Below are positions 44,655-55,110 of a DNA stretch of 64,000 nucleotides, piece after piece. The translations under genes were made by a program, and so were the position numbers. Position 1 is the first letter of the stretch. Every line of letters starts with the position of its first letter. Source of the DNA: Oleomonas cavernae (GTDB lineage: Bacteria; Pseudomonadota; Alphaproteobacteria; Zavarziniales; Zavarziniaceae); contig NZ_QYUK01000011.1 of assembly GCF_003590945.1 (NCBI RefSeq), forward strand, positions 21,001 to 85,000. The letters run 5' to 3'. The notes beneath the pieces are model-generated. The model was not told where the DNA came from. It worked only from the letters and a program-made list of their open reading frames with translations, and ran no database searches.

Positions 44655-45029
44655 ATGACCACCAAATTCACCAGTGACCACGAGTGGATCGCCATCTCCG
44701 GCACGACCGGCCGGGTCGGCATTTCCGACTATGCCCAGGCGCAACTGGGCGACGTCGTCTTCGTCGAACTGCCGCCGGTGGGAAAGAGCCTCACCAAGGG
44801 CGGCGAGGCCGCGGTGGTCGAGTCGGTCAAGGCCGCCTCGGAAGTCTATTCGCCCGTCACCGGCACGGTTACGGCGGTGAACGAGGGCCTGCCCGATCAG
44901 CCCGACCTGGTGAACACCGATGCCCAGGGCGGCGGCTGGTTCTTCGAGGTCGAGCTGGCGGATGCCGCCGAACTCGATGGCCTGATGGACGAGGCCGCCT
45001 ATGCCGCCTTCGTCGCCTCGCTCGGCTGA
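44655..45029 (+). CDS. gcvH: Glycine cleavage system H protein
   Basis: A 124-residue lipoyl carrier that shuttles the aminomethyl group between the P, T and L proteins. The lipoylation site [10 protein letters not shown] puts lipoyl-lysine at residue 59. The hydrophobic core segment [20 protein letters not shown] is family-typical. It lies between gcvT and gcvPA with short gaps. The L protein gene is not in the window, as usual, since it is shared with other dehydrogenases. Confidence 0.95.
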   Translation: MTTKFTSDHEWIAISGTTGRVGISDYAQAQLGDVVFVELPPVGKSLTKGGEAAVVESVKAASEVYSPVTGTVTAVNEGLPDQPDLVNTDAQGGGWFFEVELADAAELDGLMDEAAYAAFVASLG

Positions 45030-45049
45030 AACCGGATCGGAGCAGCCTG

Positions 45050-46396
45050 ATGCGTTACCTCCCCCTGACGCCCAATGACCGGCGCGACATGCTGGCCGTG
45101 ATCGGTGCACCCTCGGTCGACGACCTGTTCCGCGACGTGCCGGCCGCGGCCGTGCTCGATCGCCCGGTCGACCTGGCGCTGCATGCCGGCGAGTTGGAAG
45201 TCGAACGGACCATCGCCGCCATGGCGGCCAAGAACCGCCATTCCGGGGCCCTGGCCAGCTTCCTGGGGGCGGGCGCCTATCGCCATCATATCCCGGCCTC
45301 GGTCGATCACCTGATCCAGCGCTCGGAATTCCTCACCTCCTACACGCCGTATCAGCCGGAAATCGCGCAAGGGACGTTGCAGTACCTGTTCGAATTCCAG
45401 ACCCAGGTGGCGCTGCTGACCGGCATGGAGGTCGCCAACGCCTCGATGTACGACGGCTCCACGGCCTGCGCCGAGGCGGTGGAAATGGCGCGCCGGGTGA
45501 CCGGGCGCAAGCGCATCATCCTCTCGGGCAATCTCCATCCCCAATATGCGGAAGTGGTCGAAACCCTGGCCCGCCTGCACGATACCGACCTGGTGCTGAA
45601 CGCGCCGGCGCCGGCCGGCGACGAGGACCTGGTGCCGGCGATCGACAAGGCCACGGCCTGCGTTGTCGTGCAGTACCCCGATGTCTTTGGCCATGTCCGG
45701 GACCTTGCCCCGATCGCCCAGGCGGCCCAGGCGGCGGGGGCGCTGCTGATCGTTGCCGTGACCGAGGTGGTGGCGCTGGGCGCCTTGATCCCGCCGGGCG
45801 CCATGGGCGCCGACATCGTGGTGGGCGAGGGGCAGTCGATCGGCGTCGGCCTGAACTACGGCGGGCCCTATCTGGGCCTGTTCGCCGCCCGCGCCAAGTT
45901 CGTGCGCCAGATGCCGGGCCGCCTGTGCGGCGAGACGCTGGATGCCGAGGGCAAGCGCGGCTATGTCCTGACCCTGTCGACCCGCGAGCAGCACATAAGG
46001 CGCGAGAAGGCGACCTCGAACATCTGCACCAATTCAGGCCTCTGTTCGCTGGCCTTCACCATCCACCTCAGCCTGCTGGGCGAGGCGGGCCTGACCCGGC
46101 TGGCGGCGCTGAACCACGCCAGGGCGGTTCAACTGGCGGAGAAGCTGGAGGGTATCAAGGGCGTGACCTTGCTCACCCAAGGCTTCTTCAACGAGTTCAC
46201 CCTGAAGCTCGACCGTGATGCCGCCCCGGTGGTCGAGGCGCTGGTCGAGGCCGGCGTGCTGGGCGGCGTGCCGGGCGGGCGGCTGTTCCCGCTGCGCCAT
46301 GATTGCGACGACCTGCTGGTGGTCGCCGCGACCGAAACCAATACGGACGAAGAGATCGATCGCTTCGCCGCCGCGCTGACCAAGGTGCTCGCATGA
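45050..46396 (+). CDS. gcvPA: Glycine dehydrogenase (decarboxylating) subunit 1
   Basis: A 448-residue protein, the N-terminal half of the glycine decarboxylase found split in this group of bacteria. It carries [19 protein letters not shown] at the start and [38 protein letters not shown], and [19 protein letters not shown]. It forms a heterotetramer with the second subunit, which carries the cofactor Lys. CGGAG lies about 9 bp before the start. The stop overlaps the start of gcvPB (ATGA). Frame extensions upstream would overlap gcvH and are not real. Confidence 0.92.
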   Translation: MRYLPLTPNDRRDMLAVIGAPSVDDLFRDVPAAAVLDRPVDLALHAGELEVERTIAAMAAKNRHSGALASFLGAGAYRHHIPASVDHLIQRSEFLTSYTPYQPEIAQGTLQYLFEFQTQVALLTGMEVANASMYDGSTACAEAVEMARRVTGRKRIILSGNLHPQYAEVVETLARLHDTDLVLNAPAPAGDEDLVPAIDKATACVVVQYPDVFGHVRDLAPIAQAAQAAGALLIVAVTEVVALGALIPPGAMGADIVVGEGQSIGVGLNYGGPYLGLFAARAKFVRQMPGRLCGETLDAEGKRGYVLTLSTREQHIRREKATSNICTNSGLCSLAFTIHLSLLGEAGLTRLAALNHARAVQLAEKLEGIKGVTLLTQGFFNEFTLKLDRDAAPVVEALVEAGVLGGVPGGRLFPLRHDCDDLLVVAATETNTDEEIDRFAAALTKVLA

Positions 46397-47961
46397 TGAA
46401 TCGTCAGGGACGCCCCTCCACCCCGGGCGATGCCGCCGCCGGCGGTGTCGACACCGTGCTGGGCCACCGTGGCCTGGACCACGAGGAAGGCCTGATCTTC
46501 GAACAGGGCCAGGCCGGGCGCACCGGCGTCGACCTGCCCCTGCCGCCGGCGGTGCGCAGCCGCCTGGGCGGTCTGGCCCGCAAGGGCGAGATCGGCCTGC
46601 CCGGCCTGTCGGAGCCGCAGGTGGTGCGCCATTTCGTGCGCCTGTCGCGGCGCAACTATGCCATCGACATGGGGCTCTACCCGCTGGGCTCGTGCACGAT
46701 GAAGCACAACCCGCGCCTGAACGAGAAACTGGCGCGCCTGCCGGGCTTCGGCGACCTGCATCCCATGGCGCCGCTTTCCACCACCCAGGGCGCGGTCGAA
46801 CTGATCGGCACCCTGGCCCATTGGCTGAAAACCCTGACCGGGATGCCGGCGGTGGCGATGAGCCCCAAGGCCGGCGCCCATGGCGAATTGTGCGGCCTGA
46901 TGGCGATCCGCGCGGCGCACGAGGCGGCGGGCGAGGGGGCGACGCGCAAGCGCGTCCTGGTGCCCGAGTCCGCTCACGGCACCAACCCGGCGACCGCGGC
47001 CTACTGCGGTTTCAACGTGGACGCGATTCCGGCGACCGAGGACGGCCGGGTGGACCTGGGCGCGCTGAAGGCCAAGCTGGGGCCCGATGTCGCCGCGATC
47101 ATGCTGACCAACCCCAACACCTGCGGCCTGTTCGAGCGCGACATCCGCGAGATCGCCGAGGCGATTCATAGTGTTGGCGCCTATTTCTACTGCGACGGGG
47201 CGAACTTCAACGCCATCGTCGGGCGGGTGCGGCCGGGCGACCTGGGCGTCGACGCCATGCACATCAACCTGCACAAGACCTTCTCGACCCCGCACGGCGG
47301 CGGTGGTCCGGGCTCCGGCCCCGTGGTGCTGTCGGCGGCCCTGGCCCCCTTCGCGCCGCTGCCCTGGATCGTCGAGCGCGACGGTGGCTTCGAACTGGTC
47401 GAGGAACCCAACGAACGGGGCGATGGCGCGCAGAGCTTCGGCCGCATGACCGCGTTCCACGGCCAGATGGGCATGTATGTCCGGGCGCTGGCCTACATGA
47501 TGAGCCACGGCGCCGACGGCCTGGCCCAGGCCGCGGCCGATGCCGTGCTGGCGGCCAACTACATCCTGGCTTCCCTGGGCGATGTCATGACCGCGCCGTT
47601 CGAGGGGCCCTGCATGCACGAGGCGCTGTTCGACGACCGCTTCCTGAAGGACACGGGGGTGACCACGCTCGACTTCGCCAAGGCGATGATCGACGAGGGC
47701 TACCACCCCATGACCATGTATTTCCCCCTGGTCGTGCATGGCGCCATGCTGATCGAGCCCACCGAGTCCGAATCCAAGGAGAGCCTGGACGAGTTCATCG
47801 CCGTGATGCGCCGCCTGGCCCAGGCGGCCAAGGCGGGCGAGGTCGACCGCTTCGCCGGCGCCCCGTTCTATGCCCCCCGGCGCCGGCTCGACGAGACCGC
47901 GGCGGCCCGCAAGCCGGTCCTGCGCTGGACCCCGCCGGCGGTGGCAAAAGCGGCGGAGTAG
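46393..47961 (+). CDS. gcvPB: Glycine dehydrogenase (decarboxylating) subunit 2
   Basis: A 522-residue PLP-dependent protein, the partner of gcvPA. The PLP-binding Lys is Lys295 in [37 protein letters not shown] and [17 protein letters not shown] are also family marks. Together the two subunits decarboxylate glycine and pass the aminomethyl group to lipoyl-GcvH. ATG 46393 (a second ATG follows at 46396) overlaps the gcvPA stop. The C-terminal tail is Pro/Ala-rich and about 25 residues longer than the core. A family A palindrome follows. Confidence 0.93.
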   Translation: MMNRQGRPSTPGDAAAGGVDTVLGHRGLDHEEGLIFEQGQAGRTGVDLPLPPAVRSRLGGLARKGEIGLPGLSEPQVVRHFVRLSRRNYAIDMGLYPLGSCTMKHNPRLNEKLARLPGFGDLHPMAPLSTTQGAVELIGTLAHWLKTLTGMPAVAMSPKAGAHGELCGLMAIRAAHEAAGEGATRKRVLVPESAHGTNPATAAYCGFNVDAIPATEDGRVDLGALKAKLGPDVAAIMLTNPNTCGLFERDIREIAEAIHSVGAYFYCDGANFNAIVGRVRPGDLGVDAMHINLHKTFSTPHGGGGPGSGPVVLSAALAPFAPLPWIVERDGGFELVEEPNERGDGAQSFGRMTAFHGQMGMYVRALAYMMSHGADGLAQAAADAVLAANYILASLGDVMTAPFEGPCMHEALFDDRFLKDTGVTTLDFAKAMIDEGYHPMTMYFPLVVHGAMLIEPTESESKESLDEFIAVMRRLAQAAKAGEVDRFAGAPFYAPRRRLDETAAARKPVLRWTPPAVAKAAE

Positions 47962-47973
47962 AGTCTCGTCCAT

Positions 47974-48048
47974 CAGTGGATCCCCGCCTGCGCGGGGATG
48001 ACAATCCAAGATAGTATTCGTCATCCCCGCGCAGGCGGGGATCCACTG
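47974..48048. repeat. Family A intergenic palindrome, copy 7 (inverted layout)
   Basis: CAGTGGATCCCCGCCTGCGC on the left and GCGCAGGCGGGGATCCACTG on the right are long perfect arms, with the GGGATGAC and GTCATCCCC elements inside the loop rather than at the ends. So it has the same two modules as the other copies but in opposite orientation. It ends the gcv operon. Confidence 0.85.
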
Positions 48049-48068
48049 GCGGGGTGACGGGTCTATCA

Positions 48069-48356
48069 ATGGCGGGCTGGGTCTATATCCTGGCGTCGGG
48101 CCGCAATGGCACGCTCTATACCGGCGTGACCAGCGATCTCGTTGGGCGCATCTATGTCCATCGGACCAAAGGCGTGCCCGGGTTCACCGCGCGGTACGGC
48201 GTGGCCCGCTTGGTCTGGTTTGAACGCCACGACGACATCACCGCCGCCATAACCCGTGAAAAGCAACTCAAGCATTGGCGGCGCGAGTGGAAGATGAACT
48301 TGATCGAGGCGACGAATCCGACCTGGGACGACCTCTATGACTCGATCAGTCGGTGA
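48069..48356 (+). CDS. GIY-YIG nuclease family protein
   Basis: A 95-residue single-domain protein. GWVYILASGRNGTLYTGVTSDL is the GIY-YIG core (here as VYI and YTG), followed by the conserved Arg/His region (VHRTKGVPGFTARYGV) and the Glu/Lys helix REKQLKHWRREWKM. These small members are common in Alphaproteobacteria, may act on DNA, and have no known function. ATG 48069 was chosen over GTG 48054. It starts 20 bp beyond a palindromic repeat and is convergent with ubiG. Confidence 0.88.
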   Translation: MAGWVYILASGRNGTLYTGVTSDLVGRIYVHRTKGVPGFTARYGVARLVWFERHDDITAAITREKQLKHWRREWKMNLIEATNPTWDDLYDSISR

Positions 48357-48363
48357 CGTCTCA

Positions 48364-49116
48364 TCAGGCTGGCCGCGTCGCGAACGCCATGTAGTTCACG
48401 TCCAAGTCCTTGCCCAGGCGCCATTCGTCGGCGACGGGGTTGTAGCTCACCCCCGTGTATTCGCTGATCGCCATGCCGGTCAGGCGCAGGGCGGCGGCCA
48501 GTTCGCTGGGGCGCACGAATTTATCGTAGTGGTGGGTGCCGCGGGGGACCCAGCCCAGCACGTATTCGGCGCCGACGATGGCCAGCGCAAAGGCCTTCAG
48601 GGTGCGGTTGATCGTCGCCGTGACCATCACGCCACCGGGCTTCACCATCGCGGCGCAGGCTGCCATGAACAGGTTGATGTCGGCCACGTGCTCGACCACT
48701 TCCATGTTCAAGACGATGTCGAATCGCTCGCCGGCGGCCGCCAGGGCCTCGGCCGTGGTGTGGCGGTAGTCGATCGACAGGCCCGATTGCTCGGCATGGA
48801 CGGCTGCCACCTTCACGTTGCGCTCGGCCGCGTCGGCACCCACGACGGTGGCGCCCAGCCTGGCCATGGGCTCGCACAGCAGGCCGCCGCCGCAGCCGAT
48901 GTCGAGCACCCGCAACCCGGCGAAGGGGCTCGCCTCTGCCGCATTCTTGCCGAAATGAGCGCCGATACGGTGGCGCAGATAGGCGAGGCGGGTGGGGTTG
49001 AACTTATGCAGCGGCTTGAACTTGCCACGGGGATCCCACCATTCGTCGGCAATCGCGGCGAATTGCGCGACTTCCGCTGCGTCGATCGTGGTCCGCTCTG
49101 CCTGTTCGCCTGCCAT
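48364..49116 (-). CDS. ubiG: Ubiquinone biosynthesis O-methyltransferase
   Basis: A 250-residue SAM-dependent methyltransferase for the two O-methylation steps of ubiquinone biosynthesis. The SAM motif is [19 protein letters not shown]; the family-typical start is [26 protein letters not shown], and the ending has [18 protein letters not shown]. The start at 49116 was preferred over the in-frame TTG at 49122. It is divergent from lysC, a gene pair order commonly seen in alphaproteobacteria. Confidence 0.93.
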   Translation of the reverse strand: MAGEQAERTTIDAAEVAQFAAIADEWWDPRGKFKPLHKFNPTRLAYLRHRIGAHFGKNAAEASPFAGLRVLDIGCGGGLLCEPMARLGATVVGADAAERNVKVAAVHAEQSGLSIDYRHTTAEALAAAGERFDIVLNMEVVEHVADINLFMAACAAMVKPGGVMVTATINRTLKAFALAIVGAEYVLGWVPRGTHHYDKFVRPSELAAALRLTGMAISEYTGVSYNPVADEWRLGKDLDVNYMAFATRPA

Positions 49117-49238
49117 CGCCAATTCTCGTCACCTTGCCAGTGCTCGACTCGGGGGATATGTATACGCGCCTTTTGCCGCCGGCCAGCCAAGAGACGTGCT
49201 GAACCGGCCAACTTTGCCTGATCTGGAGTATCCTGCGC

Positions 49239-50462
49239 ATGGCCCGCCTGGTCCTGAAATTCGGCGGCACGTCTGTCGGCACTGTCGAGCGCATCAAGAA
49301 TGTGGCGCGCCGGGTCAAAGCCGTGGCCGACGCCGGCAATGAGGTCGCTGTCGTGGTGTCCGCCATGTCGGGCGAGACCAACAAGCTGGTGGGCTATTGC
49401 CGCGAGATCGCGCCCCTGCACGATGCCCGCGAATATGACGCGGTGGTCGCCAGCGGCGAGCAGGTAACCGCCGGCCTGCTGGCCATCGCCTTGCAGGAAC
49501 TGGGCGTCTCGGCCCGCTCCTGGGCCGGCTGGCAGATCCCGCTGGAGACCGACGGGGCCCATGGCTCGGCCCGGATCGGCGGGATCAACACGGCCGAGAT
49601 CGAACGGCGCATGAAGGACGGCCAGGTCGCCGTGGTCGCGGGGTTCCAGGGCGTCGGTCCGGATAACCGTATCACTACCCTGGGCCGGGGCGGGTCGGAC
49701 ACCTCGGCGGTCGCCCTGGCGGCGGCGCTGAAGGCCGATCGCTGCGACATCTATACCGATGTGGACGGGGTCTATACGACCGATCCGCGCATCGTTGAAC
49801 GGGCCCGCAAGCTGGATAAGATCACTTACGAGGAAATGCTGGAGATGGCGTCGGTCGGCGCCAAGGTTCTGCAGATCCGCTCGGTCGAGATGGCGATGAA
49901 GCATCACGTCCGGGTTCAGGTGCTCTCCAGCTTCGAGGACAAGCCCGGCACTTTGGTGGTCGATGAGGATGAAATCGTGGAACAGGAACTGATCTCTGGC
50001 ATCGCCTACAGCCGCGACGAGGCGAAGATCACCGTGGTGAAGGTGGCGGACCGTCCGGGCGTCGCCGCCGGGGTGTTCGGGCCGCTGGCCGATGCCAATG
50101 TCAATGTCGACATGATCGTGCAGAACGTCTCGGACGATGGCCGCACCACCGATCTCACCTTCACCGTCGGCAAGGCGGACCTTGTGCGCGCCACCAGCAT
50201 TCTGGAAGAGCATCGCGGTGCGATCGGGTTCCAGGAACTGCGCACCGACGGCAAGGTCGCCAAGATCTCGGTCATCGGCGTGGGGATGCGCAGCCATGCC
50301 GGCATCGCCCGCCAGATGTTCGAGACGCTGGCCGCCAAAGGCATCAACATCCAGGTGATCTCGACCTCCGAGATCAAGATCAGCGTGCTGGTCGCCGAGG
50401 ATTATACCGAGCTTGCGGTGCGCGCTTTGCACACCGCCTATGGCCTTGATGCCGCTGCCTGA
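49239..50462 (+). CDS. lysC: Aspartate kinase
   Basis: A 407-residue enzyme for the first step of the lysine, methionine and threonine pathway, phosphorylating aspartate. The kinase signature KFGGTSVGTVERIK opens the protein. The two ACT domains at the C-terminus (VADRPGVAAGVFGPLADANVNVDMI and VGMRSHAGIARQMFETLAAKG) are the usual site of feedback control by lysine or threonine. The length is that of the lysine/threonine-sensitive bacterial type. It is followed after 30 bp by a nitronate monooxygenase, an inserted gene in an otherwise common order. Confidence 0.94.
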   Translation: MARLVLKFGGTSVGTVERIKNVARRVKAVADAGNEVAVVVSAMSGETNKLVGYCREIAPLHDAREYDAVVASGEQVTAGLLAIALQELGVSARSWAGWQIPLETDGAHGSARIGGINTAEIERRMKDGQVAVVAGFQGVGPDNRITTLGRGGSDTSAVALAAALKADRCDIYTDVDGVYTTDPRIVERARKLDKITYEEMLEMASVGAKVLQIRSVEMAMKHHVRVQVLSSFEDKPGTLVVDEDEIVEQELISGIAYSRDEAKITVVKVADRPGVAAGVFGPLADANVNVDMIVQNVSDDGRTTDLTFTVGKADLVRATSILEEHRGAIGFQELRTDGKVAKISVIGVGMRSHAGIARQMFETLAAKGINIQVISTSEIKISVLVAEDYTELAVRALHTAYGLDAAA

Positions 50463-50492
50463 TTCGGCATGAGAGAAGAAGAGGGGCGCTAA

Positions 50493-51554
50493 ATGGCCAA
50501 TTCGGTCACCGGACGGGATTTGCTCGACCGGCTGTGGCAGCGCGGGTGCGCATTCTTCGGCACGCGCACCGCGATCATGGGCGGCGCCATGTCCTGGGTC
50601 TCGGAACGCCACCTGGTGGCGGCGATTTCCAATGCCGGCGGTTTCGGCGTCATCGCCTGCGGCGCCATGCCGCCGCACCTGCTGGAGGCCGAGATCGCGG
50701 GGACCAAGGCCCTGACCAACCAGCCCTTCGGCGTCAACCTGATCACCATGCACCCGCAGCTCGAGCAACTGGTCGACATCTGCGTCGCGGCCAAGGTCGG
50801 CCATGTGGTGCTGGCGGGCGGCCTGCCGCCCAAGTGGGCGATCGAGCGGATCAAGGCCAGCGGTGCCAAGGTGATCTGCTTCACCCCGGCCCTGTCGCTG
50901 GCCAAGAAGTTCGTGCGCTCGGGCGTCGATGCCCTGGTGATCGAGGGCATGGAGGCGGGCGGCCATATCGGCCCGGTGTCGACGGCGGTGCTGGCCCAGG
51001 AAATCCTGCCCGAGGTCCGGGAGGTACCGGTCTTCGTCGCCGGCGGCATCGGCCGGGGCGAGGCGATTGCCATGTATCTCGAGCTGGGCGCGTCGGGCGT
51101 GCAGCTCGGCACCCGCTTCGTCTGCGCGACGGAATCGATCGCCCATCCCAAATTCAAGCAGGCCTTCATCCGGGCCTCGGCGCGCGATGCCATGCCCTCG
51201 GTCCAGCTCGATCCGCGCTTTCCGGTGATCCCGGTGCGCGCCTTGCAGAATCAGGGCACGCGACGCTTTATGGAGACGCAGGCGGAAATCGTCGCCCGGT
51301 TCAACCGTGGCGAGGTCGAGAAGGATGCGGCCATTCTCGAGATCGAACATTTCTGGGCCGGCGCCCTGCGCCGCGCCGTGATCGATGGCGACGTCGAGAA
51401 CGGCTCGCTGATGGCCGGCCAGTCGGTCGGCATGGTCACGCGCGAGCAGCCGACGGCGGAAATCATCGAGGAACTGGTCAATCAGGCAGCGGCGGCGCTG
51501 ACCTCGCGGCTGGCCCTGAACGCGGTGCCCACACCGCAACCGCTCAGGGCATGA
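50493..51554 (+). CDS. Nitronate monooxygenase (2-nitropropane dioxygenase family)
   Basis: A 353-residue FMN-dependent TIM-barrel enzyme. The N-terminus PIMGGAMSW-like AIMGGAMSWVSERHLVAAIS and NAGGFGVIACGAMPP, plus EGMEAGGHIGPVST and FVAGGIGRGEAIAMYLELGA, match the family, which oxidises toxic nitronates such as propionate-3-nitronate. The enoyl reductase FabK is a related possibility. The gene's stop overlaps the start of ptsP (ATGA), so the two are coupled, which is an unusual place for this enzyme. A clear Shine-Dalgarno is not obvious. Confidence 0.86.
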   Translation: MANSVTGRDLLDRLWQRGCAFFGTRTAIMGGAMSWVSERHLVAAISNAGGFGVIACGAMPPHLLEAEIAGTKALTNQPFGVNLITMHPQLEQLVDICVAAKVGHVVLAGGLPPKWAIERIKASGAKVICFTPALSLAKKFVRSGVDALVIEGMEAGGHIGPVSTAVLAQEILPEVREVPVFVAGGIGRGEAIAMYLELGASGVQLGTRFVCATESIAHPKFKQAFIRASARDAMPSVQLDPRFPVIPVRALQNQGTRRFMETQAEIVARFNRGEVEKDAAILEIEHFWAGALRRAVIDGDVENGSLMAGQSVGMVTREQPTAEIIEELVNQAAAALTSRLALNAVPTPQPLRA

Positions 51555-53815
51555 TCGTGCCGGGTGCTGGTGGCCCGCGTGCTCTCCTCCGGCGCCTGCG
51601 TGAAGTCATGGCGGGGGCGGGCCCCGCGCAACAACGCCTCAACCAGGTGGTGCGCAACATCGCGGCCAACATGGTGGCCGAGGTGTGCTCGATCTATCTG
51701 CTGCGGGCCGGCAATGTGCTCGAGCTGTTTGCCACCGAAGGCCTGAATCCGGAATCGGTGCACAAGGCCCGGCTGAAGGTGGGCGAGGGCCTGGTCGGGA
51801 CGATCGCCGACACGGCGACCCCGCTCAGCCTGCCCGATGCCCAGTCGCACCCCAAGTTCGCCTACCTGCCCGAGACCGGCGAAGAGATCTATCACTCGCT
51901 GGTCGGGGTGCCGATCATCCGCGCCGGCCGCGTCGTCGGCGTCCTCGTCGTCCAGAACCGCACCATGCGGGAGTACGACGAAGACGAGATCGATGCGATG
52001 CAGACCATCGCCATGGTGCTGGCCGAACTGGTCGGCCAGGGCGAACTGGTCGATCCCGGGGAATTCCGCGAAGCCGAACTGCGCCGGCGCGAGCCCTACA
52101 TCTATGACGGCGTCGGCCTGGCCGAAGGCCTGGCGCTGGGCGTGGCCGTCCTGCACGAGCCGCGCGTCGCCGTCGACAGCCTGATCGCCGAGGATCCGGT
52201 CGTCGAGTTGAACCGCCTGGCCGAGGCCATGTCGGGCCTGCGCCGCCGCATCGACGACATGCTCGACGACCAGGAAGTGTCGACCGGCGAACACCGCGAT
52301 GTCCTTGAAGCCTACCGCATGTTCGCGCATGACCGCGGCTGGCGCGAGAAAATCGAGGAAGCGATCAAGTCGGGCCTGACCGCCGAGGCGGCGGTCGAGC
52401 GCGTGCAGATGGAAACCCGCGCGCGCATGGGCTCGATCACCGATCCCTACCTGCGCGAGCGGCTGTCCGACCTGGAAGACCTGGCCAACCGGCTGATGCG
52501 GCATCTGGCCGGCAAGACCGAGACGGCGGCGGGCGACGAGTTGCCGGAAGAGGCGATTCTGATCGCCCGCAGCATGGGCCCGGCCGAACTGCTGGATTAC
52601 GACCGCACGCGGCTGAAGGCGGTGGTGCTGGAGGAAGGCTCGCAGACCAGCCATGTCGCCATCGTTGCGCGCGGCTTGGGGATTCCGCTGGTCGGCGGCT
52701 GCGAAAGGGTGCTGGAACGGGTCGATCCCGGCGACGTCGTCATCGCCGACGGCGATACCGGCCAGGTGATCTTCCGGCCGACCCAGGAGGTCGCCGCCGC
52801 CTTTGCCGAGAACCTGCGGATCAGGGTCGAGCAGCGGGCGGAATACGCCGCCCTGCGCGATGTCCCGGCCGAGACCCGCGACGGCGTGCCGATCAAGCTG
52901 TACATGAACGCGGGCCTCATGGTCGACCTGCCGCACCTGGTCGAAACCGGGGCGGATGGCATCGGCCTGTTCCGGACCGAGCTGCAGTTCATGGTCTCCT
53001 CGACCATGCCCCGCCTGGCGGCGCAGATCGAACTCTATGCCAATGTGCTGGCCTCGGCGGGCGACCGGCCGGTGATTTTCCGCACCCTGGACGTGGGCGG
53101 CGACAAGGTGCTGCCCTACCTGGGCGCCGCCCGCGAGGAGAACCCGGCCCTGGGCTGGCGGGCGATCCGCCTGGTGCTCGATCGGCCGGCGCTGCTGCGC
53201 TACCAGTTGCGGGCGCTGCTGATTGCGGCGGCGGGCCGGACCTTGCATGTGATGTTCCCGATGGTCGCGGATGTGGCGGAGTTCCGCCAGGCGCGGCAGA
53301 TCCTGGAAGTGGAGCGGCGGCGCCTGGACCGCCTGGGCCGGCCGCTGCCCGAGGCGATCCGGGTCGGCACCATGCTGGAAGTCCCGGCGCTGGCCTATCA
53401 ATTGCCGGCCCTGCTGCCGCTGGTCGACTTCATCTCGATCGGGTCGAACGACCTGCTGCAGTTCTTCTTTGCCGCCGATCGCGGCAATCCCAAGGTCTCG
53501 GGCCGCTATGATATTCTGGCGCCGGCCGCGCTGAAGCTGCTGAAAGGCATCAACGATGCCTGCACCCAGGCCAATGTTCCGGTTTCGCTCTGCGGCGAAA
53601 TGGCCGGCCGCCCGCTCGAGGCGATGACCCTGATCGGCCTGGGCTTCCGCTCGATCTCGATGAACGCGGTCTCGATCGGGCCTGTGAAGGCCATGCTGAG
53701 AGGCCTGAATGTCGGGGATTTCCGGGCCTATATCGACCGGTTGATCGACGGGCCCGATCGCACCCTGCGCGGCAAGATCGAAAGCTTCGCCCGCGACCAC
53801 GGCGTTCGCATTTAA
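51551..53815 (+). CDS. ptsP: Phosphoenolpyruvate-protein phosphotransferase PtsP (EI-Ntr)
   Basis: A 754-residue enzyme that starts the nitrogen phosphotransferase relay. Residues ~15-165 are a GAF domain (VAEVCSIYLLRAGNVLELFATEG) as in NifA-type sensing EI-Ntr. The phosphohistidine region follows, EEGSQTSHVAIVARGLGIPLV, with His368. The PEP-binding barrel includes DGIGLFRTELQFM, RTLDVGGDKVLPYLG and SLCGEMAGRP. EI-Ntr passes phosphate to NPr and to EIIA-Ntr, which tune potassium and nitrogen metabolism. It is coupled to the nitronate monooxygenase by ATGA. NPr and EIIA are not in the window. Confidence 0.92.
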   Translation: MIVPGAGGPRALLRRLREVMAGAGPAQQRLNQVVRNIAANMVAEVCSIYLLRAGNVLELFATEGLNPESVHKARLKVGEGLVGTIADTATPLSLPDAQSHPKFAYLPETGEEIYHSLVGVPIIRAGRVVGVLVVQNRTMREYDEDEIDAMQTIAMVLAELVGQGELVDPGEFREAELRRREPYIYDGVGLAEGLALGVAVLHEPRVAVDSLIAEDPVVELNRLAEAMSGLRRRIDDMLDDQEVSTGEHRDVLEAYRMFAHDRGWREKIEEAIKSGLTAEAAVERVQMETRARMGSITDPYLRERLSDLEDLANRLMRHLAGKTETAAGDELPEEAILIARSMGPAELLDYDRTRLKAVVLEEGSQTSHVAIVARGLGIPLVGGCERVLERVDPGDVVIADGDTGQVIFRPTQEVAAAFAENLRIRVEQRAEYAALRDVPAETRDGVPIKLYMNAGLMVDLPHLVETGADGIGLFRTELQFMVSSTMPRLAAQIELYANVLASAGDRPVIFRTLDVGGDKVLPYLGAAREENPALGWRAIRLVLDRPALLRYQLRALLIAAAGRTLHVMFPMVADVAEFRQARQILEVERRRLDRLGRPLPEAIRVGTMLEVPALAYQLPALLPLVDFISIGSNDLLQFFFAADRGNPKVSGRYDILAPAALKLLKGINDACTQANVPVSLCGEMAGRPLEAMTLIGLGFRSISMNAVSIGPVKAMLRGLNVGDFRAYIDRLIDGPDRTLRGKIESFARDHGVRI

Positions 53816-53860
53816 CCCCAATTCTCCTGGTTTTGACCATCGGAATGGACGCTTAACGCA

Positions 53861-53889
53861 TTGCACTCAATGCCTCTTGTTCTTATGTT
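53861..53889 (+). promoter_or_regulatory. Likely sigma-70 promoter of the RodZ-like gene
   Basis: TTGCAC (53861-53866), 17-base spacer, TATGTT (53884-53889) in the 182-bp gap after ptsP. It is about 108 bp upstream of the next start. The match is moderate and by eye. Confidence 0.45.
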
Positions 53890-53997
53890 GGCGACAGCTT
53901 TCTCCGAAATGGTCGAGTCCGCGGCGAGGCTGTTCGGGTCGGTCGTATCGTTAATGCGCGTCCCTGCCGACCGGCCAAAGGCGTAGCGAGAGTTCTC

Positions 53998-55092
53998 ATG
54001 GCACTGGGCAACCGCAAGCCATATCTGGTCCAGCCGGACGATCCGACGCCCTACGCGCCGGATGGTGGCAATCAATACCAAGGCGTCGGCGCGCTGCTTC
54101 GCGATGCACGCCTGTCCTATGGCCGAACCACGGCCGAAATCGGCGCCGCGCTGAAGATCAAGGCCGTCCATCTCGATGCGCTGGAGCGTGGCGACATCGA
54201 CGGCATTCCCGGGCTCACCTACGCCCTGGGCTATCTCCGCTCCTATGCCGGTGCCCTGGGCCTCGATGGCGAGGGGGCGGTCAATGCCTTCAAGGCGGAA
54301 CTGAACCGCACGCCCGAAACCCGGCCGCTGGTCTTCCCGGCGCCGGTGCAGGAAGCCAAGTTCCCCACCGGCCGCGTCCTGTCGTTGTCGGTCGTGCTCG
54401 CGGTGCTGGTCTACGGCAGCTACTACTATCTTTCGCGCTCGAACACCTTCCCGGCGGAGACTGTCCCGGCCGTGCCCGCTGAATTGGCCGAAACGCCGCC
54501 GGCACCGCCGCCAGCCCCTGTTGCCGCGGCGCCGACGACCAGCCCGACGTCGGCCTATGCCGCCCAATCGTCGGCTTACGGCGCGGCCGCCCCCGATGCC
54601 CCGGCCGCCGTTGCGCCGGCGTCGCCCGCACCCGCGCCGGCACTGACCGTATCGCCCGGCGCGCCGGCCTTCCCCGGTGCCTTGCCCAGCGTCGTTGCCG
54701 CACCCCCCGGTTCGGCACCGGCGCCGGCACCTGCCGATATCGCGCCGCCGCCGGCAACCCCGCCCGCCGACACGACGGCCGCGGTCGCCGTACCCGCGCC
54801 CTCTGCCGTTCCGGGCGAGGGCAGGGTGGTGCTGAAGGCGACCGATGCCGCCTGGGTGCAGATCCAGGGCTCGGGCAACGAGATGCTGTTCACCAAGATC
54901 CTGCGCGCGGGCGAGACCTATGTGGTGCCGGCCCGCACCGATGTCACGCTGGTGACCGGCAACGCGGGTGCCCTGGAAATCTTCGTCGACGGCAAGTCGA
55001 TCGGGCCATTGGGGGCCGCGGGGCAGGTTCGCCGTAACGTGCCCCTCGATCCCGACAAGCTGCTGGGCGGCGCGGCGCGGCCACCGGCCTGA
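53998..55092 (+). CDS. RodZ-like helix-turn-helix protein with DUF4115
   Basis: A 364-residue bitopic protein. Residues ~28-95 are a cytoplasmic helix-turn-helix (VGALLRDARLSYGRTTAEIGAALKIKAVHLDALERGD), then one membrane span at about 124-144 (VLSLSVVLAVLVYGSYYYLS). A long Pro/Ala-rich periplasmic linker leads to a DUF4115 domain at the C-terminus (RVVLKATDAAWVQIQGSGNEM). This plan is that of RodZ, which links MreB to the cell wall machinery. In some alphaproteobacteria such proteins are less well characterised. The gene lies 19 bp upstream of ispG, probably in one transcript. Confidence 0.86.
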   Translation: MALGNRKPYLVQPDDPTPYAPDGGNQYQGVGALLRDARLSYGRTTAEIGAALKIKAVHLDALERGDIDGIPGLTYALGYLRSYAGALGLDGEGAVNAFKAELNRTPETRPLVFPAPVQEAKFPTGRVLSLSVVLAVLVYGSYYYLSRSNTFPAETVPAVPAELAETPPAPPPAPVAAAPTTSPTSAYAAQSSAYGAAAPDAPAAVAPASPAPAPALTVSPGAPAFPGALPSVVAAPPGSAPAPAPADIAPPPATPPADTTAAVAVPAPSAVPGEGRVVLKATDAAWVQIQGSGNEMLFTKILRAGETYVVPARTDVTLVTGNAGALEIFVDGKSIGPLGAAGQVRRNVPLDPDKLLGGAARPPA

Positions 55093-55110
55093 GGGCGCGG
55101 GGTTTAGATC

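Noticed and set aside
51482..53866. Long antisense frame over ptsP
   Set aside because: Shadow frame of high-GC codon use; ptsP is unmistakable on the plus strand.
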